This document shows, one piece after another, positions 27,001 to 31,920 of a DNA stretch of 41,231 nucleotides. Made by a program: the position numbers and the translations under genes. A model generated the notes under the pieces. The model was given only the letters and a program-made list of their open reading frames with translations, had not been told where the DNA came from and searched no databases. The stretch spans positions 1 to 41,231 of the forward strand of contig CAJUMM010000017.1 in NCBI GenBank assembly GCA_910586955.1. The letters are read 5' to 3'. The DNA is from an uncultured Lachnospiraceae bacterium. Lineage in GTDB: Bacteria > Bacillota > Clostridia > Lachnospirales > Lachnospiraceae. Numbering within the stretch: position 1 is the first letter of the stretch; every line of letters begins with the position of its first letter.

Positions 27001-30000
27001 GAGTTAGAAAATCCCAGATAAGCGCTCTTCTCCGTCACAACCGTATAATCCCGCACCAGACAGCCAGCCACCCGAATGTCTCCTGCATACTCCGCTCTAT
27101 GATTAATCAGCCATTCTTTCTCACCGCTTGCTGTCACAATATTCAGGTTGTCTACAATCTTTTCCCGGTTGCCCAAATCCAGCTTCATGCTTCCCTGAAG
27201 CTGTCCTGAGCTGTTCAGCTTCTCCAGGATCTCCGTTACCATGGCCGTCTCATTATTTACATAATAGGACTCTTCATGAGAGAGAAGATAGGGCGTAATC
27301 GTCTTCGTTTCTTCATCATACTGGGGGAAAATATTTTCTACCCTCAGTTTCCCGTAGGAAATATTATACAGATACTGCCGCATCCCCCGGGGCTTTGTCT
27401 CACTTCCGTTAAAATATTGAAAGGTAATATCCGTATTGGCCTTAAAACAATTTTCAGTTCTGGTATGCGCATGGTCAGCGTTATCTGCAAAATCTACAAA
27501 CACTACAAGATTTGAATGATTGCCATTTTCCCAATAAGGCTGATACTCCGCCTGCCGTTCTTCCCCATACCCCCGCACCACTGCAGAAGCACTATTCGTA
27601 TTCCGGTAAGCCGCATAAATCCGCCCTCTATACACAAAGAGCTGTAGATCCGCCAGGTTTTCCCTGGCGACGCCTACGCCCACATTGGTCCACTGGTTAT
27701 CCTTAAGCTGCTTCACCTCTACCACTGTGGGATCCAGACCGTAACTGTAGGCCAGATAAGGCTCTTCGTTGTCAAAGCAGAGATCCATGTTTCCGACAGC
27801 CACATCCGCATAGGCATTTTCGCCCAGCTGTTCCCAGTTGCCGTCACCAGCCATATCAAAGACGTGAACGTATCCTTTTTTCCCGCCAAGCTGCCACAAA
27901 TACGTCATCAAATAAATTTTATTATGGTTTATTTTGACCTTGCTCAAAGCAGTTATTTCAGCTTTCAAGTTTGTGGTTCCTACATCGTCCCAGGAATTGG
28001 AATCGGAACGATACTGCTTTACACAAATCTGGTTGCCGTTCATGCTTTCCCGGTATGTAACTACCACATTCCCATTCTCTGCAGCAATAGAAGGATTTGC
28101 CGCTCCCTTGTCGCTGCTGCTGACCTGGCTCCCCAAATTCGAAATCCCGGCCTCCGTGTAACCCACTGCAAATATCTGCGTATTCATGCCCTCTGCATAC
28201 TGATACGCCAAATAGACTCCCTGATTATCGGAAGCCAGACTAAGGTCATTTCCAGTTCTCGGAGCCGCATAGAGTTCCTGCCAGGAAGAGCCGTTCCAGC
28301 GTGCCAGACAGGCCGCAGAACTTCTGTTAAAATAGACCGCATACAGCAAACCGCCGTATTCTGCCAGTCTGTGATCCGAGCCCGACGGCGCATCCCCAAG
28401 TTTTACAAATTTCCCCTCTTTGCACTCATACAGGGACGTAGCGCTCCCCTTTTTCAGCAAGGCATACAGCCTTCCGTCCGCTCCCAGGCAGTATGCCGCC
28501 CCAGAGGTTCCCGCATCGGCCTCCTCCTTGGCCACGGTCTTCCAGGCCTCTCCGCCTGTCGTATCGTGGAAGGTAATATCAAAGGTAATCTGATCCCCGT
28601 CCGCCTTCCCCACGTTGGTGATCTCAATGCCGCTGTTGGTGCCGTCCCCATAGGTGATGGCTCCCTCCGAAAGGGACGCTGCCGGATCACTGCTTCCATA
28701 GGAAGTTCTTCCTGACTCTTGTGAGAGATAAGAGTTATAGTAATCTCCTCCGGCCTCCTCATATCCATGACTTCCAAACTGGTCTCCCGACCGGTATACA
28801 TAGATAAAATCCGGCGGCCCGGAAATATTACCGGCCTTGGTGTATTCTGTATTCACCCGGTATACAATGAGGCCGGAACCGGGAAGCTGCTCCTCATACT
28901 CCCCGGAGCTCCCCTTCTTGCGGTATTCCACCACAAAAAATTCCGTATCCGAATAATCCGTCTTCAAAATCAACGCCTGCCGGTCTTTGGTCTCCGCCGT
29001 GGTTTTGCTGGCCGCATACAGAGAAAGCCCCTGTTTTGACTCCGTCAGGACCGGAATGTCGAACCACTTCGTAATGGCAGAGCGCAGATATGCAAGAGGA
29101 TACTGCACCCGGTGATTTTCCGTAGCCATAATATCCCAAAGAGACACGGGTATATTTTTCCCTGTTTCCACATTCTTGACGCTCCGGTACAGATCCGGGT
29201 AGCCCATGGTATGCAAAAACTCATGGATAATCAGTCCGGACTTCAGATTTCCAAAATAGATATCCTCCTCAGCAACAATGTTATAGGCCCGCACTCCCTT
29301 TCCACCCACCTGCTCTGATCCTGTATAATTCGACATGTGACCCACAAACAGTGTGGTCTTATTCTCATTATCACAGGGCACTACCACCGTCAGATTGTCC
29401 AGAAATCCATCTCCGCCGTCCCTCAAATCCAGGGAAATCCCCTGGGGAATCTGTCCCTGCAGCTTCTTAATGACCTCCTGGATCATCTCAGACTCATGCT
29501 GAGCATAGTAAGAACCATTTTTAGGCAGCTGGTAGGAGGTAATACTGGTCCCGTCATACTGGGGAAACACATTTTCCACCTTAAGCTGTCCATAAGAAAT
29601 GTTATAAAGGTACTGCCGCATTGCCTTATAATTTTTCTCATCCCCGTTAAAGTAACCGAAGGTCGTCTCCGGATTCTTCTTATAACACTCCGCATCGGGA
29701 TAAATGCTGGCCGGATGAGCATGAGTGGTATCCGCAAAATCCACAAAAACCACCAGGTTGGTAAAATTAGGATTCGGCCAATAAGGCTGGTAAGCCCTCT
29801 CCTGCTGTGCAGCCGCCGTCACTTCCTCTTCCGAAACCGGATCTTCCAGGCCCGGCTCTTCCGGCTCCGGATCCTCCGAAGGTATTTCCTCTTTGGGCGG
29901 ATCCGTCTCTTCCTTGGGGTCGGTCTCACCTTCCGAGGGCTTCTCTTCCTCTGTTCCTGTCTCCGGAACTTTTGGATCGGTGACCGTCTCCCCGGTTCCC

Positions 30001-30173
30001 GGAGCTGTGTTTTCCCCGCCGGCCGTCCCGGTCTCCTCCTGTATGTACTCTATCTCCTGGTTTCCGGAAGTATTCATGCCGGCAGCCAGGGCCGTATTTC
30101 CGTAACCACCCAGCATTGCCGCAATTAACATCCATGAAACTGCTGATTTCCATCTCTTATATTGAAATTTCAT
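13320..30173 (-). CDS. Giant secreted protein: duplicated M6-like metalloprotease, CROP/choline-binding-like repeats, DUF5722-like glycosidase
   Basis: An uninterrupted 5,617-residue protein of about 0.6 MDa. Residues 1-30 are a Sec signal peptide (KRWK, hydrophobic core, ALA cleavage site). Residues 42-125 form an acidic Pro/Glu/Thr linker. Residues 128-876 and 877 to about 1600 are two tandem units, each an M6-like zinc protease (HEFLH at 317-321 and 1063-1067, each followed by GYPDLYR and a WDIMA Met-turn) plus a propeller-like part. Residues about 1600-2050 are beta-rich and unassigned. Residues about 2053-4947 are aromatic GWQxI-xG-xYYF-xxxG repeats like choline-binding, glucan-binding or toxin CROP repeats. 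Then come an FnIII-like domain (about 4948-5045) and a DUF5722-like barrel with candidate catalytic Glu5338 (LGNEV) and Glu5481 (LSEQGW). No LPXTG or C-terminal membrane anchor is seen. AAGGG precedes the ATG by 10 nt. Surface retention through the repeats and action on host or neighbouring glycoproteins are inferred. Confidence 0.93.
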   Translation of the reverse strand: MKFQYKRWKSAVSWMLIAAMLGGYGNTALAAGMNTSGNQEIEYIQEETGTAGGENTAPGTGETVTDPKVPETGTEEEKPSEGETDPKEETDPPKEEIPSEDPEPEEPGLEDPVSEEEVTAAAQQERAYQPYWPNPNFTNLVVFVDFADTTHAHPASIYPDAECYKKNPETTFGYFNGDEKNYKAMRQYLYNISYGQLKVENVFPQYDGTSITSYQLPKNGSYYAQHESEMIQEVIKKLQGQIPQGISLDLRDGGDGFLDNLTVVVPCDNENKTTLFVGHMSNYTGSEQVGGKGVRAYNIVAEEDIYFGNLKSGLIIHEFLHTMGYPDLYRSVKNVETGKNIPVSLWDIMATENHRVQYPLAYLRSAITKWFDIPVLTESKQGLSLYAASKTTAETKDRQALILKTDYSDTEFFVVEYRKKGSSGEYEEQLPGSGLIVYRVNTEYTKAGNISGPPDFIYVYRSGDQFGSHGYEEAGGDYYNSYLSQESGRTSYGSSDPAASLSEGAITYGDGTNSGIEITNVGKADGDQITFDITFHDTTGGEAWKTVAKEEADAGTSGAAYCLGADGRLYALLKKGSATSLYECKEGKFVKLGDAPSGSDHRLAEYGGLLYAVYFNRSSAACLARWNGSSWQELYAAPRTGNDLSLASDNQGVYLAYQYAEGMNTQIFAVGYTEAGISNLGSQVSSSDKGAANPSIAAENGNVVVTYRESMNGNQICVKQYRSDSNSWDDVGTTNLKAEITALSKVKINHNKIYLMTYLWQLGGKKGYVHVFDMAGDGNWEQLGENAYADVAVGNMDLCFDNEEPYLAYSYGLDPTVVEVKQLKDNQWTNVGVGVARENLADLQLFVYRGRIYAAYRNTNSASAVVRGYGEERQAEYQPYWENGNHSNLVVFVDFADNADHAHTRTENCFKANTDITFQYFNGSETKPRGMRQYLYNISYGKLRVENIFPQYDEETKTITPYLLSHEESYYVNNETAMVTEILEKLNSSGQLQGSMKLDLGNREKIVDNLNIVTASGEKEWLINHRAEYAGDIRVAGCLVRDYTVVTEKSAYLGFSNSGVIIHEFLHTLGYPDLYRMGEGRPVGTWDIMASASYRVQYPLAYLRSAYTGWFEIPSLTESREGLSLYAATTATEETKDQQALILKTDYSDTEFFVVEYRKEGSRAVGSEEYDAGIPGSGLLVYRVDTTRDTNYVGDRDHIYLFRPGDSYGSDGRELAAGNNYQQAHLSAETGRTRYGSSNFEDSLSEGAITYSDGTNSGIVISNVGSAAGDQITFDITFYKQEEGALWNIVASEEEGAGTNGSASCMDKDGNIYSILRKGNRNYLYRCKDGAFTRLGGELAGYFHKLTYYDGKIYTVYVENQKVKLAQWNGSSWKNLYTSAHEANEVALASDSRGVYLAYVNTDGTKVYAAGYTEEAGMEEFGSQVCISDGYACNPSITAENGTVIVLYKEAFKGNGIFVKQYNGEAKTWSDVGHQDFTADSGIIRIRNGKVYLVKSGSGQEGGEKASYLYSYDLRKNTGWQQVGSNHFADTSIPEMDLCFIGNDPYIAYLSGEQLRVTEVKYLKDESWTRLGNSVDRASLDGLAIYSFDGMIYVVYANQESGRAYVKNHKSESVEDVSSGIIYEDENGKRLLLREKDIGEKLSEEQILEMLRKNAGDAPFDGISILYTDEYGSLEKKLSQAVINQAGSLLKYDGQLEFGFLESGSGKLTQWHLKELYTARRDYDGTVTAAKTGGVWSLSLSDTDFPAEQVWVSYGEPGLASYQEAEAQGPRTIYYYAEADGERELAGQGEYEHIPAEESEFGELHILNLYDINGLKPGTAYLAETSRSDWRLEYGYRVDEKGEETKGTVEYFGSEEALIAALGSKDAGGNIRIACTGEEQPESIPAELLNLCGQKNWNLEYIRREDTAGVTYVWNLKGLKTGNEAFALDVALSTQEEDLPVEFRERTYIQVEPKGSLPEGASVVLTIRQEGIAGRFGDQELLRLWKREGRKLTFRGTAKPDREKGNWISFELKEASGTVYVISSQSEYGWQMVPDEEDSQREQAVYIENRSGQRVVGWEIVEGRKCYFNEKGYLVQGPAKVDGTWYLFGYYVGNTWGIHTGLVAAGEDGCTYYANEAGVLQKGWQKIGETWHYFSQDEETFGQEAPSRQEGYWVTMEPGSGDMEGRRYYFRSNKSLLKNWQTVDGKRYFFTPEGYARTGWYPNPADKNVYYLDEQGEMRTGYVEVEEAGESRHYFFHTNGTRQYGWQRVMEEDGEYRWRYFNGDPSLEKYAYGQEIASESKGGYWYEMEGETYYFTKNTKLATGWQTIDGKRYYFDSQGSMYTGTWKIGSSYYHFCTEQGLEGVLGTGLFEDGGNTYYANGSGVLQRGWQKIDGEWRFFHHETGAEEEGKIQTNYWAVVSQGEGAEPKIFYFLNGAKLATGWQTIEGRRYYFDGNGILKTGFFQVGKNTYYGKKAESLEETEILESHPGEVLAGEQNIDGGVYYFGSSYEMYTGWQRIDNVWRYFSMEETSPARGKEKQTSGPEIEETWYWYTADGGRYCFRNNASLLKGWQTINGERYYLDPATGAAVTGTEDKAATLKIGNYVYCFDEKGVMQKDTLVEGYGYNAKGYRVSGWQKLNGRWHYFDTSDAKNPDTWKEVQQAESGRGADWITLDFGGERGRETYYFRNNSSLVKNWQNIDGRRYYFDPKTGALQTGNEDGWYVIKSNAYYLGEDGALRYGWIREKAGQTYYANSSGVLLRGWQKIDNLWYYFSRENYRQDEDARVERDYFATAHEGGREDTYYFVNGTTLAKGWQTIGGIRYYFDTATNVLQTGFFQVGKGWYCFLEDHTPRTGWWKRPETGRYYYFNANGQAVTGWQTIKAADGTSAKYYFDANGVMQTQRTKIGNTWYFFGPDGKMRTGFVKYCDTMYYFKGNGQMLKGWQTIEGQRYYFDTEGALQTGFITLGKFTYYFDERISSLGQMLKGEQEIQGAVYYFNNSGVLQYGWKRLNYVWRFFDLATGAERNTWKSMDDWMTIQISETETARSFINNGTTVLKNWQTIGGKRYYFDANGLLWTQDKGWLTVGKNQFYFKEDGSVFQGFLELEGDTYYLNANGQMQKGWLTVKEDGVSSKYYLDPVSGRAWKGHCQIGKNWYYFDPADHGKMAVGYVRDAVLDGYYYNSSGVRQRGWQKVDVPEEGNVWKYFAPETGKECPVTIDENYWVTVDLGEDRTERAYLKGGTKILTGWQTINEKRYYFDSQGFQWTEEKKWLTIGKNRYYFDSSKDNSVYQGFLALDGNTYYLNANGQMLTGWQTITFEGVKGKYYLDPAEGFAFMGHRQVGKNWYYFDPAEHGKMAVGYITDTDGDHYYYNGSGVLLTGWHKLPGEADYHYFDPEGNGNGTHIGVERSLKERNAEEDIWTVTSGRKTDTYYWYIIEEPGCTSDGARYCFKNNTSLLKNRQNIDGKNYWFHSSTGALYTGYFGIGQNRYRAYEGTEEGRLAGEVYTGFGPVEEGAAETGYYDSYGQRVMGWQTITDGNGDSARYYFNANGVMLEGVSWIGKDRYVFRDSGKEAGQLVMGSDSLDEGSGMAQIQGVGTCYADKNGKLKTGWSRFTKGGDYEWKYLSEETGAEQTVQDLSKADGEEQRIETDSRYVWYQVTEGEGAGTYCIYNNKTLLKKYQSIGGRRYYFNASSGKLQKGWFLAGTNRCYGDPVSGEIRSGRQQIGADWYYLNGDGKPQTGWQTIKAPDGTSARYYFDEKGVLQTGFQQIGKATYYLLEDEGTENGASEGAGAMQTGLVIIGDGQDAGTYYFNGKGEMQKGWISLNMPEEGVVWKYFGADGKEIEPTGTPGPTPPAVRPGASSEEENSIDQSYTWYQIGDDWYCVQNNQKLVKGLTNLTGGYRFYLDKITGALVRGHFLDGKTHCYSDAGDGRIEPFGRLVEETDGESSRVVRYCFDGNGKRVTGWKTVEGPDGNKIKYYFEPSNGQAACGWTQIGKQAYYFDRNSGELKKATAEDLLRITEAGGREVLYYTGGGEYLLSGLYSVKGEWYYFDPTTKEGGEVTAIQDGRNTLIVLENGTRHLLKDGKTLAKGWQTITVDGEKGSYYFDSQGVLKKGWVNDGKKRYYTDENTGKAISGFMTFVNGVREEGIREGNTCNSYYFDANGLMKTGWITLADAVNPKVKHVYYCNANGILLKGICWIGNKRYVLDPNTGERSSDSVEIGGVRYYANGDGTLKTGWQKAGGKSYYYGTDGRLVIGWKTIDGKVYYFDAEGVMQTGYQTGLPVQGSQVSTNTASYYFNNSGVLQTGWFRFSENKRNVWRFFGKDGKELEPKKERDESPKGDKVNGYRWYLVNNDWYCIQKDSKVLKGFYNIGTWRYYFDSTTGALKKGHFTDGKSWYYSEPATGAINRSGYKLEETVRDRKEISYFDGNGKRVTGWKNLEEVDAEKGKVTNRYYFDPSDGLAASGFVRIGKQDYYFDVDTKVLQKSMLEKNAPLELISVQRNGREVLYYTGKYEYLLSGWQKVNGSWYYFDAVTKEGEEAQVIPSRDGNWVELGDRSQYYFKNGTTLARDWQTISVNGDSGRYYFDKNGVLQTGWLGISGKRYYTDELTGKAAKEEFLYFADGVCQSEKPESGEFDTYYFDKNGLMKTGWLTLTESDGAKRSYYFNISGEMRKGLCWVGNTCYVLDPKEGFRIENGSVVIDGKIYYANSKGILKTGWEKVNGKSYYYGTDGQRAAGWKEIEGKVYYFDPDQDDAMQIGYRKELPIRGSLQSGEEVKKAAYYFNGSGVMQTGWFLIDVPEEGRIWKYFGTDGREILPADKPVEITPEGEEIPGYVWYRIEEPGSDGREAAENWYCIYKNKVLKGSNKIGSWKYYFDSATGALQKGHFTVGTARYYSKPDTGAIDVNGCFYTDPESGDIYYYDGNGKQVTGWLTIKSGEHAGKYYFHSLTGAAYRGGWYYVDNTAYLFDLEGKVREVPVITLVESSNFRTASVTWKGVVGAKRYVLECAEDASFTMGLIVRTIEDEKQTSLTVTDLTPGLKYYFRLKYVLKNRQDGEDESVYSAVKNIVIQGEVKPTGSSASFRKFLLEKEPDGSTRIQGEFQVKGRLQSYNDGNYYLVRVDSYSNSILSASPLHTISKDDGRQEGDYFYFDFRIPLPQEFDGDRNLQEVLMSKYSLAVKSGENKYTVISPGTYVGNPEFAAEIDTPYYMPSSKKGIQGARAEWVIDAGTKNTLMNLDLKKVVLKGKQEGCVEYSYKGKLYYFDSLAALRETVSRFNQEETDQYGRKREPVQITFAILMSYDSGLADMIEPAARRAGAAPYYALNTRNQSSQERLEAVFSYLGEIFGQDDCYVSNWILGNEVNSCNAWNYTGGMGLSDYMKGYANAFRILYCGVKQTRPSSRIFISLDNAWTRAVAGYAGKSVLNSFASQIYSEAPFVSWDLSFHPYSAPLTRTDFWNDGSNTTNSVNSPFISMRNLNYLNQYLADMENRFGRGNGSIKMILSEQGWTSTGRGGEKGQARALAQAYYIAEFNDRVLAFTIRAEKDDPKEVRDGLSMGLRDGDEKYKPAYYVYRYMDTPVKPSSDSSEKLISEYNRGNLWLSDRQWTRFREAQEVMAMDWKNIVPGYQEDKLNGMPYAFPM
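15331..24015 (-). repeat. Coding repeat tract: about 2,900 residues of aromatic cell-wall/glycan-binding repeats in at least 15 modules
   Basis: Units of about 20-23 residues follow the pattern GW-Q-x-I-x-G-x-x-YYF-D-x-x-G-x-x-x-TG. Runs of units are broken by junction segments that I count 15 times, near 23,716, 23,330, 22,985, 22,585, 22,225, 21,870, 21,135, 20,575, 19,980, 19,285, 18,615, 18,025, 17,195, 16,600 and 15,735. Most junctions have a WxxV/T-type strand, a YYF or YC strand and then a Leu-Lys-Gly/Asn-Trp-Gln restart. Spacing is 345-400 nt in the N-terminal part and 560-870 nt later. At DNA level many copies share near-identical 15-20 bp stretches encoding the Trp-Gln-Thr-Ile core. 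Unit total was not counted exactly; length divided by 21 suggests about 130. Confidence 0.85.
15735..18615 (-). repeat. Higher-order repeat of about 1.43-1.46 kb (two copies plus start of a third)
   Basis: Junctions with YTWYQIGDDWYC (about 18,615), YRWYLVNNDWYC (about 17,195) and YVWYRIEE (about 15,735) start long blocks that match segment by segment. Each block continues with a GALxxGHF segment, NGKRVTGWK, IGKQxYYFD, GREVLYYTG, YEYLLSG, a second junction, CWxGNxxYVLDP, and a VWRFFG/VWKYFG end. Block length is about 475-485 residues. The third copy is truncated before the FnIII domain. Confidence 0.75.
25345..29792 (-). repeat. Tandem coding duplication: two M6-like protease/propeller units
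   Basis: Unit 1 (residues 128-876) and unit 2 (877 to about 1610) align throughout with a period of about 746 residues. Both begin YQPYW, share NLVVFVDFAD, MRQYLYNISYG, VEN-FPQYD, IIHEFLHT-GYPDLYR, RVQYPLAYLRSA, QALILKTDYSDTEFFVVEYRK, a GSGL-VYRV strand and GAITY-DGTNSGI. Both then have the blade-like YNGSSW, EDGTVIV and LAY segments. Unit 2 lacks the DGGDGFLDN acidic loop present in unit 1 (LGNREKIVDN instead). Confidence 0.85.
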
Positions 30174-30214
30174 AATATCTGTCCCTTCTAAAGTTCGTCT
30201 AATTCTCCATTTAT

Positions 30215-30243
30215 ACTATATCATGAGTTTTCAGGGATGTGAA
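30215..30243 (-). promoter_or_regulatory. Sigma-A promoter of the giant surface protein gene
   Basis: TTCACA (30238-30243) and TATAGT (30215-30220) on the minus strand are exactly 17 nt apart. The ATG lies about 40 nt downstream of the -10, with AGAAGGG as ribosome-binding site. Confidence 0.65.
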
Positions 30244-30412
30244 TAGCATTTTATTCCTATTTTTCTATGGTCTTCTTTGTTTGGTTCTGTTTTTTCACTT
30301 CAACCATAAATTCACTCTTAAAATCCAACTTTTTATACAGATCTATCATTTATTTCTAAAAAGACGCAAGATTTTGGATCGTTTTTTCGTATTAGTTCAT
30401 ATAGCTTTGAAA

Positions 30413-30439
30413 TGTCGAATAAAGTCGAACCGTGTCGAA
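30413..30439 (+). promoter_or_regulatory. Three phased Spo0A (0A) box-like heptamers
   Basis: TGTCGAA (30413-30419), AGTCGAA (30423-30429) and TGTCGAA (30433-30439) occur in direct orientation with an exact 10-bp period, so all face the same side of the helix. TGTCGAA is the established 0A-box consensus of Spo0A. The boxes end 89 bp before the start of a Spo0A-type DNA-binding protein and about 170 bp from the giant gene promoter. Either or both genes could be controlled. Confidence 0.75.
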
Positions 30440-30527
30440 CTGGGTTTACTTTTTTCTAACTGCTGGAAAGTTTTACCCGCTGCATTTATATTTTCGATAG
30501 GGAATATCACAAAGGAGGAAGCAATTT

Positions 30528-30872
30528 ATGCACGCAAAGTTTCAAAAAACTCTGTACTCCGTCGGCGTCTTTCGCCATTACTGCGGATACAGCTATTTTC
30601 AGGATGCAGTATTTCTGGCAGTAGAAGAACCGGATCGGCTACAGAGTATTCAAAAGGAAATCTATCTTCCCATTGCTAAGAAGTATCAGACCAGCATTGC
30701 AAATGTGGAGAAGAACATCCGCACTGTCCGGGATGTAATTATGAAGAACGGCGGGGAATATTTGCTGGTAGAACTGACCGGCTGCCAGTTCTGGCTGGAC
30801 AAGAAACCTTATCCCAAAGAACTCATCGAAATTTTCGCCAACTATTTCAGCCGGTATCAGGGGAATATATAA
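30528..30872 (+). CDS. Orphan Spo0A C-terminal domain (DNA-binding) protein
   Basis: A 114-residue protein equal to the Spo0A effector domain alone. GYSYFQDAVFLAVEEPDRL aligns with the first helices. SIQKEIYLPIAKKYQTSIANVE (about 40-61) aligns with the Spo0A recognition region LYPxIAKKYxTTxxRVERAIR, and IRTVRDVI with the following helix. No receiver domain is present and a full AAAGGAGG site sits 9 nt before the ATG, so this is a complete small gene, not a fragment. Without the phosphorylated receiver it cannot be switched as Spo0A is. Constitutive binding, competition with Spo0A, or control by expression level are possible. Upstream are three phased 0A boxes, suggesting autoregulation or Spo0A control. 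The downstream hairpin at 30909-30939 probably ends its transcript. Confidence 0.87.
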   Translation: MHAKFQKTLYSVGVFRHYCGYSYFQDAVFLAVEEPDRLQSIQKEIYLPIAKKYQTSIANVEKNIRTVRDVIMKNGGEYLLVELTGCQFWLDKKPYPKELIEIFANYFSRYQGNI

Positions 30873-30908
30873 AGTACCCTGTTTCCTTATATCTGATGGT
30901 AACACACA

Positions 30909-30939
30909 GCAGGCAGGGAACCTTATGTTTCCTGCCTGC
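30909..30939 (+). terminator. Probable transcription terminator hairpin after the Spo0A-domain gene
   Basis: GCAGGCAGG (30909-30917) pairs perfectly with CCTGCCTGC (30931-30939), extended by GAA/TTT to a 12-pair stem with a 7-nt loop. The following T-run is poor (GCCGCTTTGTTCC), so termination may be partial. Confidence 0.6.
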
Positions 30940-30991
30940 GCCGCTTTGTTCCTCATTGCTTTTTCCCGCCGTCTGTGCTAAATTAAATACC

Positions 30992-31903
30992 ATGAATCCC
31001 TACTACTCTTTAAATGACGCACTAAGACAGCACTTTGGCGAAAAGCTGTACAAACTGACTCTGAATATCGGTTGTACCTGTCCCAACCGGGACGGCCGCC
31101 TGGATACCCGGGGCTGCATCTTCTGCAGCGCCGGAGGCTCCGGGGAATTTGCCTCAAGCCCCGGGCTCTCTGTGACGGAACAGATTGAGGACGCTAAGAA
31201 AAGGCTCTCCGGGAAGCGTCCGGTGCAGAAATATATTGCCTACTTCCAGGCTTACACCAACACCTACGGGCCCATAGGACACCTGCGGCAGTCCTTTAGG
31301 GAAGCCCTCCTGCACCCGGAGATTGCCCTTCTCTCCATCGCCACCCGCCCGGACTGCTTAGGCCCGGAGGTCCTTGAACTTCTGGAAGAGCTGAACCGCC
31401 AAAAGCCCGTCTGGGTGGAACTGGGCCTCCAGACCTCCCGGGAAGAAACGGCGGCCTTTATCCGCAGGGGGTATCCTCTCTCCTGCTTTGAGCAGGCTAT
31501 GGAGAACCTAAAAGTCCGTCACCTGGAAACTGTGGTCCATGTAATTCTGGGCCTGCCCGGTGAATCCCGGGAGGATATGCTTGAGACGGTCCGCTATGTA
31601 AATGCTGCAGGGGCAGACGGCATCAAGCTCCAGCTTCTCCATGTGCTGAAAGGAACGGATCTGGCGGATATATACCGTCAAACAGGCTTTCACATCTCAT
31701 CCCTGGAGGAATACACGGACTTAATTATTTCCTGCCTGGAAATCTGCCGTCCGGATCTCGTCATCCACCGGCTTACCGGAGACGGCCCCAAAGATCTGCT
31801 GATAGCTCCCATCTGGAGCACCTCCAAGCGCCATGTGCTGAATACCATTCACCGGGAGATGCGGAACCGGAACACCTGGCAGGGCAAATATTACATTCCT
31901 TAA
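30992..31903 (+). CDS. TIGR01212-family radical SAM protein (YhcC/YtqA-like)
   Basis: A 303-residue radical SAM enzyme. The N-terminus MNPYYSLNDALRQHFGEK is that of the YhcC/YtqA family, and the iron-sulfur cysteines are Cys30-X11-Cys42-X2-Cys45 within TCPNRDG...RGCIFCSAGG. Downstream are the YFQAYTNTYGP segment, a VWVELGLQT strand and HVILGLPGE, all family hallmarks. The physiological substrate is not firmly established. The frame is open upstream to 30896, but the extension has no family similarity and would cross the terminator hairpin, so the ATG at 30992 is chosen. It lacks a clear Shine-Dalgarno site, which is unusual in this window. DUF4364 follows 17 nt later and is probably co-transcribed. 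Confidence 0.9.
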   Translation: MNPYYSLNDALRQHFGEKLYKLTLNIGCTCPNRDGRLDTRGCIFCSAGGSGEFASSPGLSVTEQIEDAKKRLSGKRPVQKYIAYFQAYTNTYGPIGHLRQSFREALLHPEIALLSIATRPDCLGPEVLELLEELNRQKPVWVELGLQTSREETAAFIRRGYPLSCFEQAMENLKVRHLETVVHVILGLPGESREDMLETVRYVNAAGADGIKLQLLHVLKGTDLADIYRQTGFHISSLEEYTDLIISCLEICRPDLVIHRLTGDGPKDLLIAPIWSTSKRHVLNTIHREMRNRNTWQGKYYIP

Positions 31904-31920
31904 AGGAGAGACCGAAAACC

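Larger units (their letters stand above)
30174..30527. other. 354-nt divergent intergenic region
   Basis: The region lies between the giant gene (leftward) and the Spo0A-domain gene (rightward). It holds the giant gene's promoter and ribosome-binding site at its left end, an AT-rich stretch of about 165 nt in which I see nothing specific (30244-30411), the three 0A-box-like heptamers (30413-30439), and a ribosome-binding site AAAGGAGG (30511-30518) before the rightward ATG. Confidence 0.7.

Noticed and set aside
30896..30991. N-terminal extension of the radical SAM protein from an upstream ATG
   Set aside because: The extra 32 residues have no family similarity and are encoded across the terminator hairpin. 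The normal family N-terminus starts at 30992.
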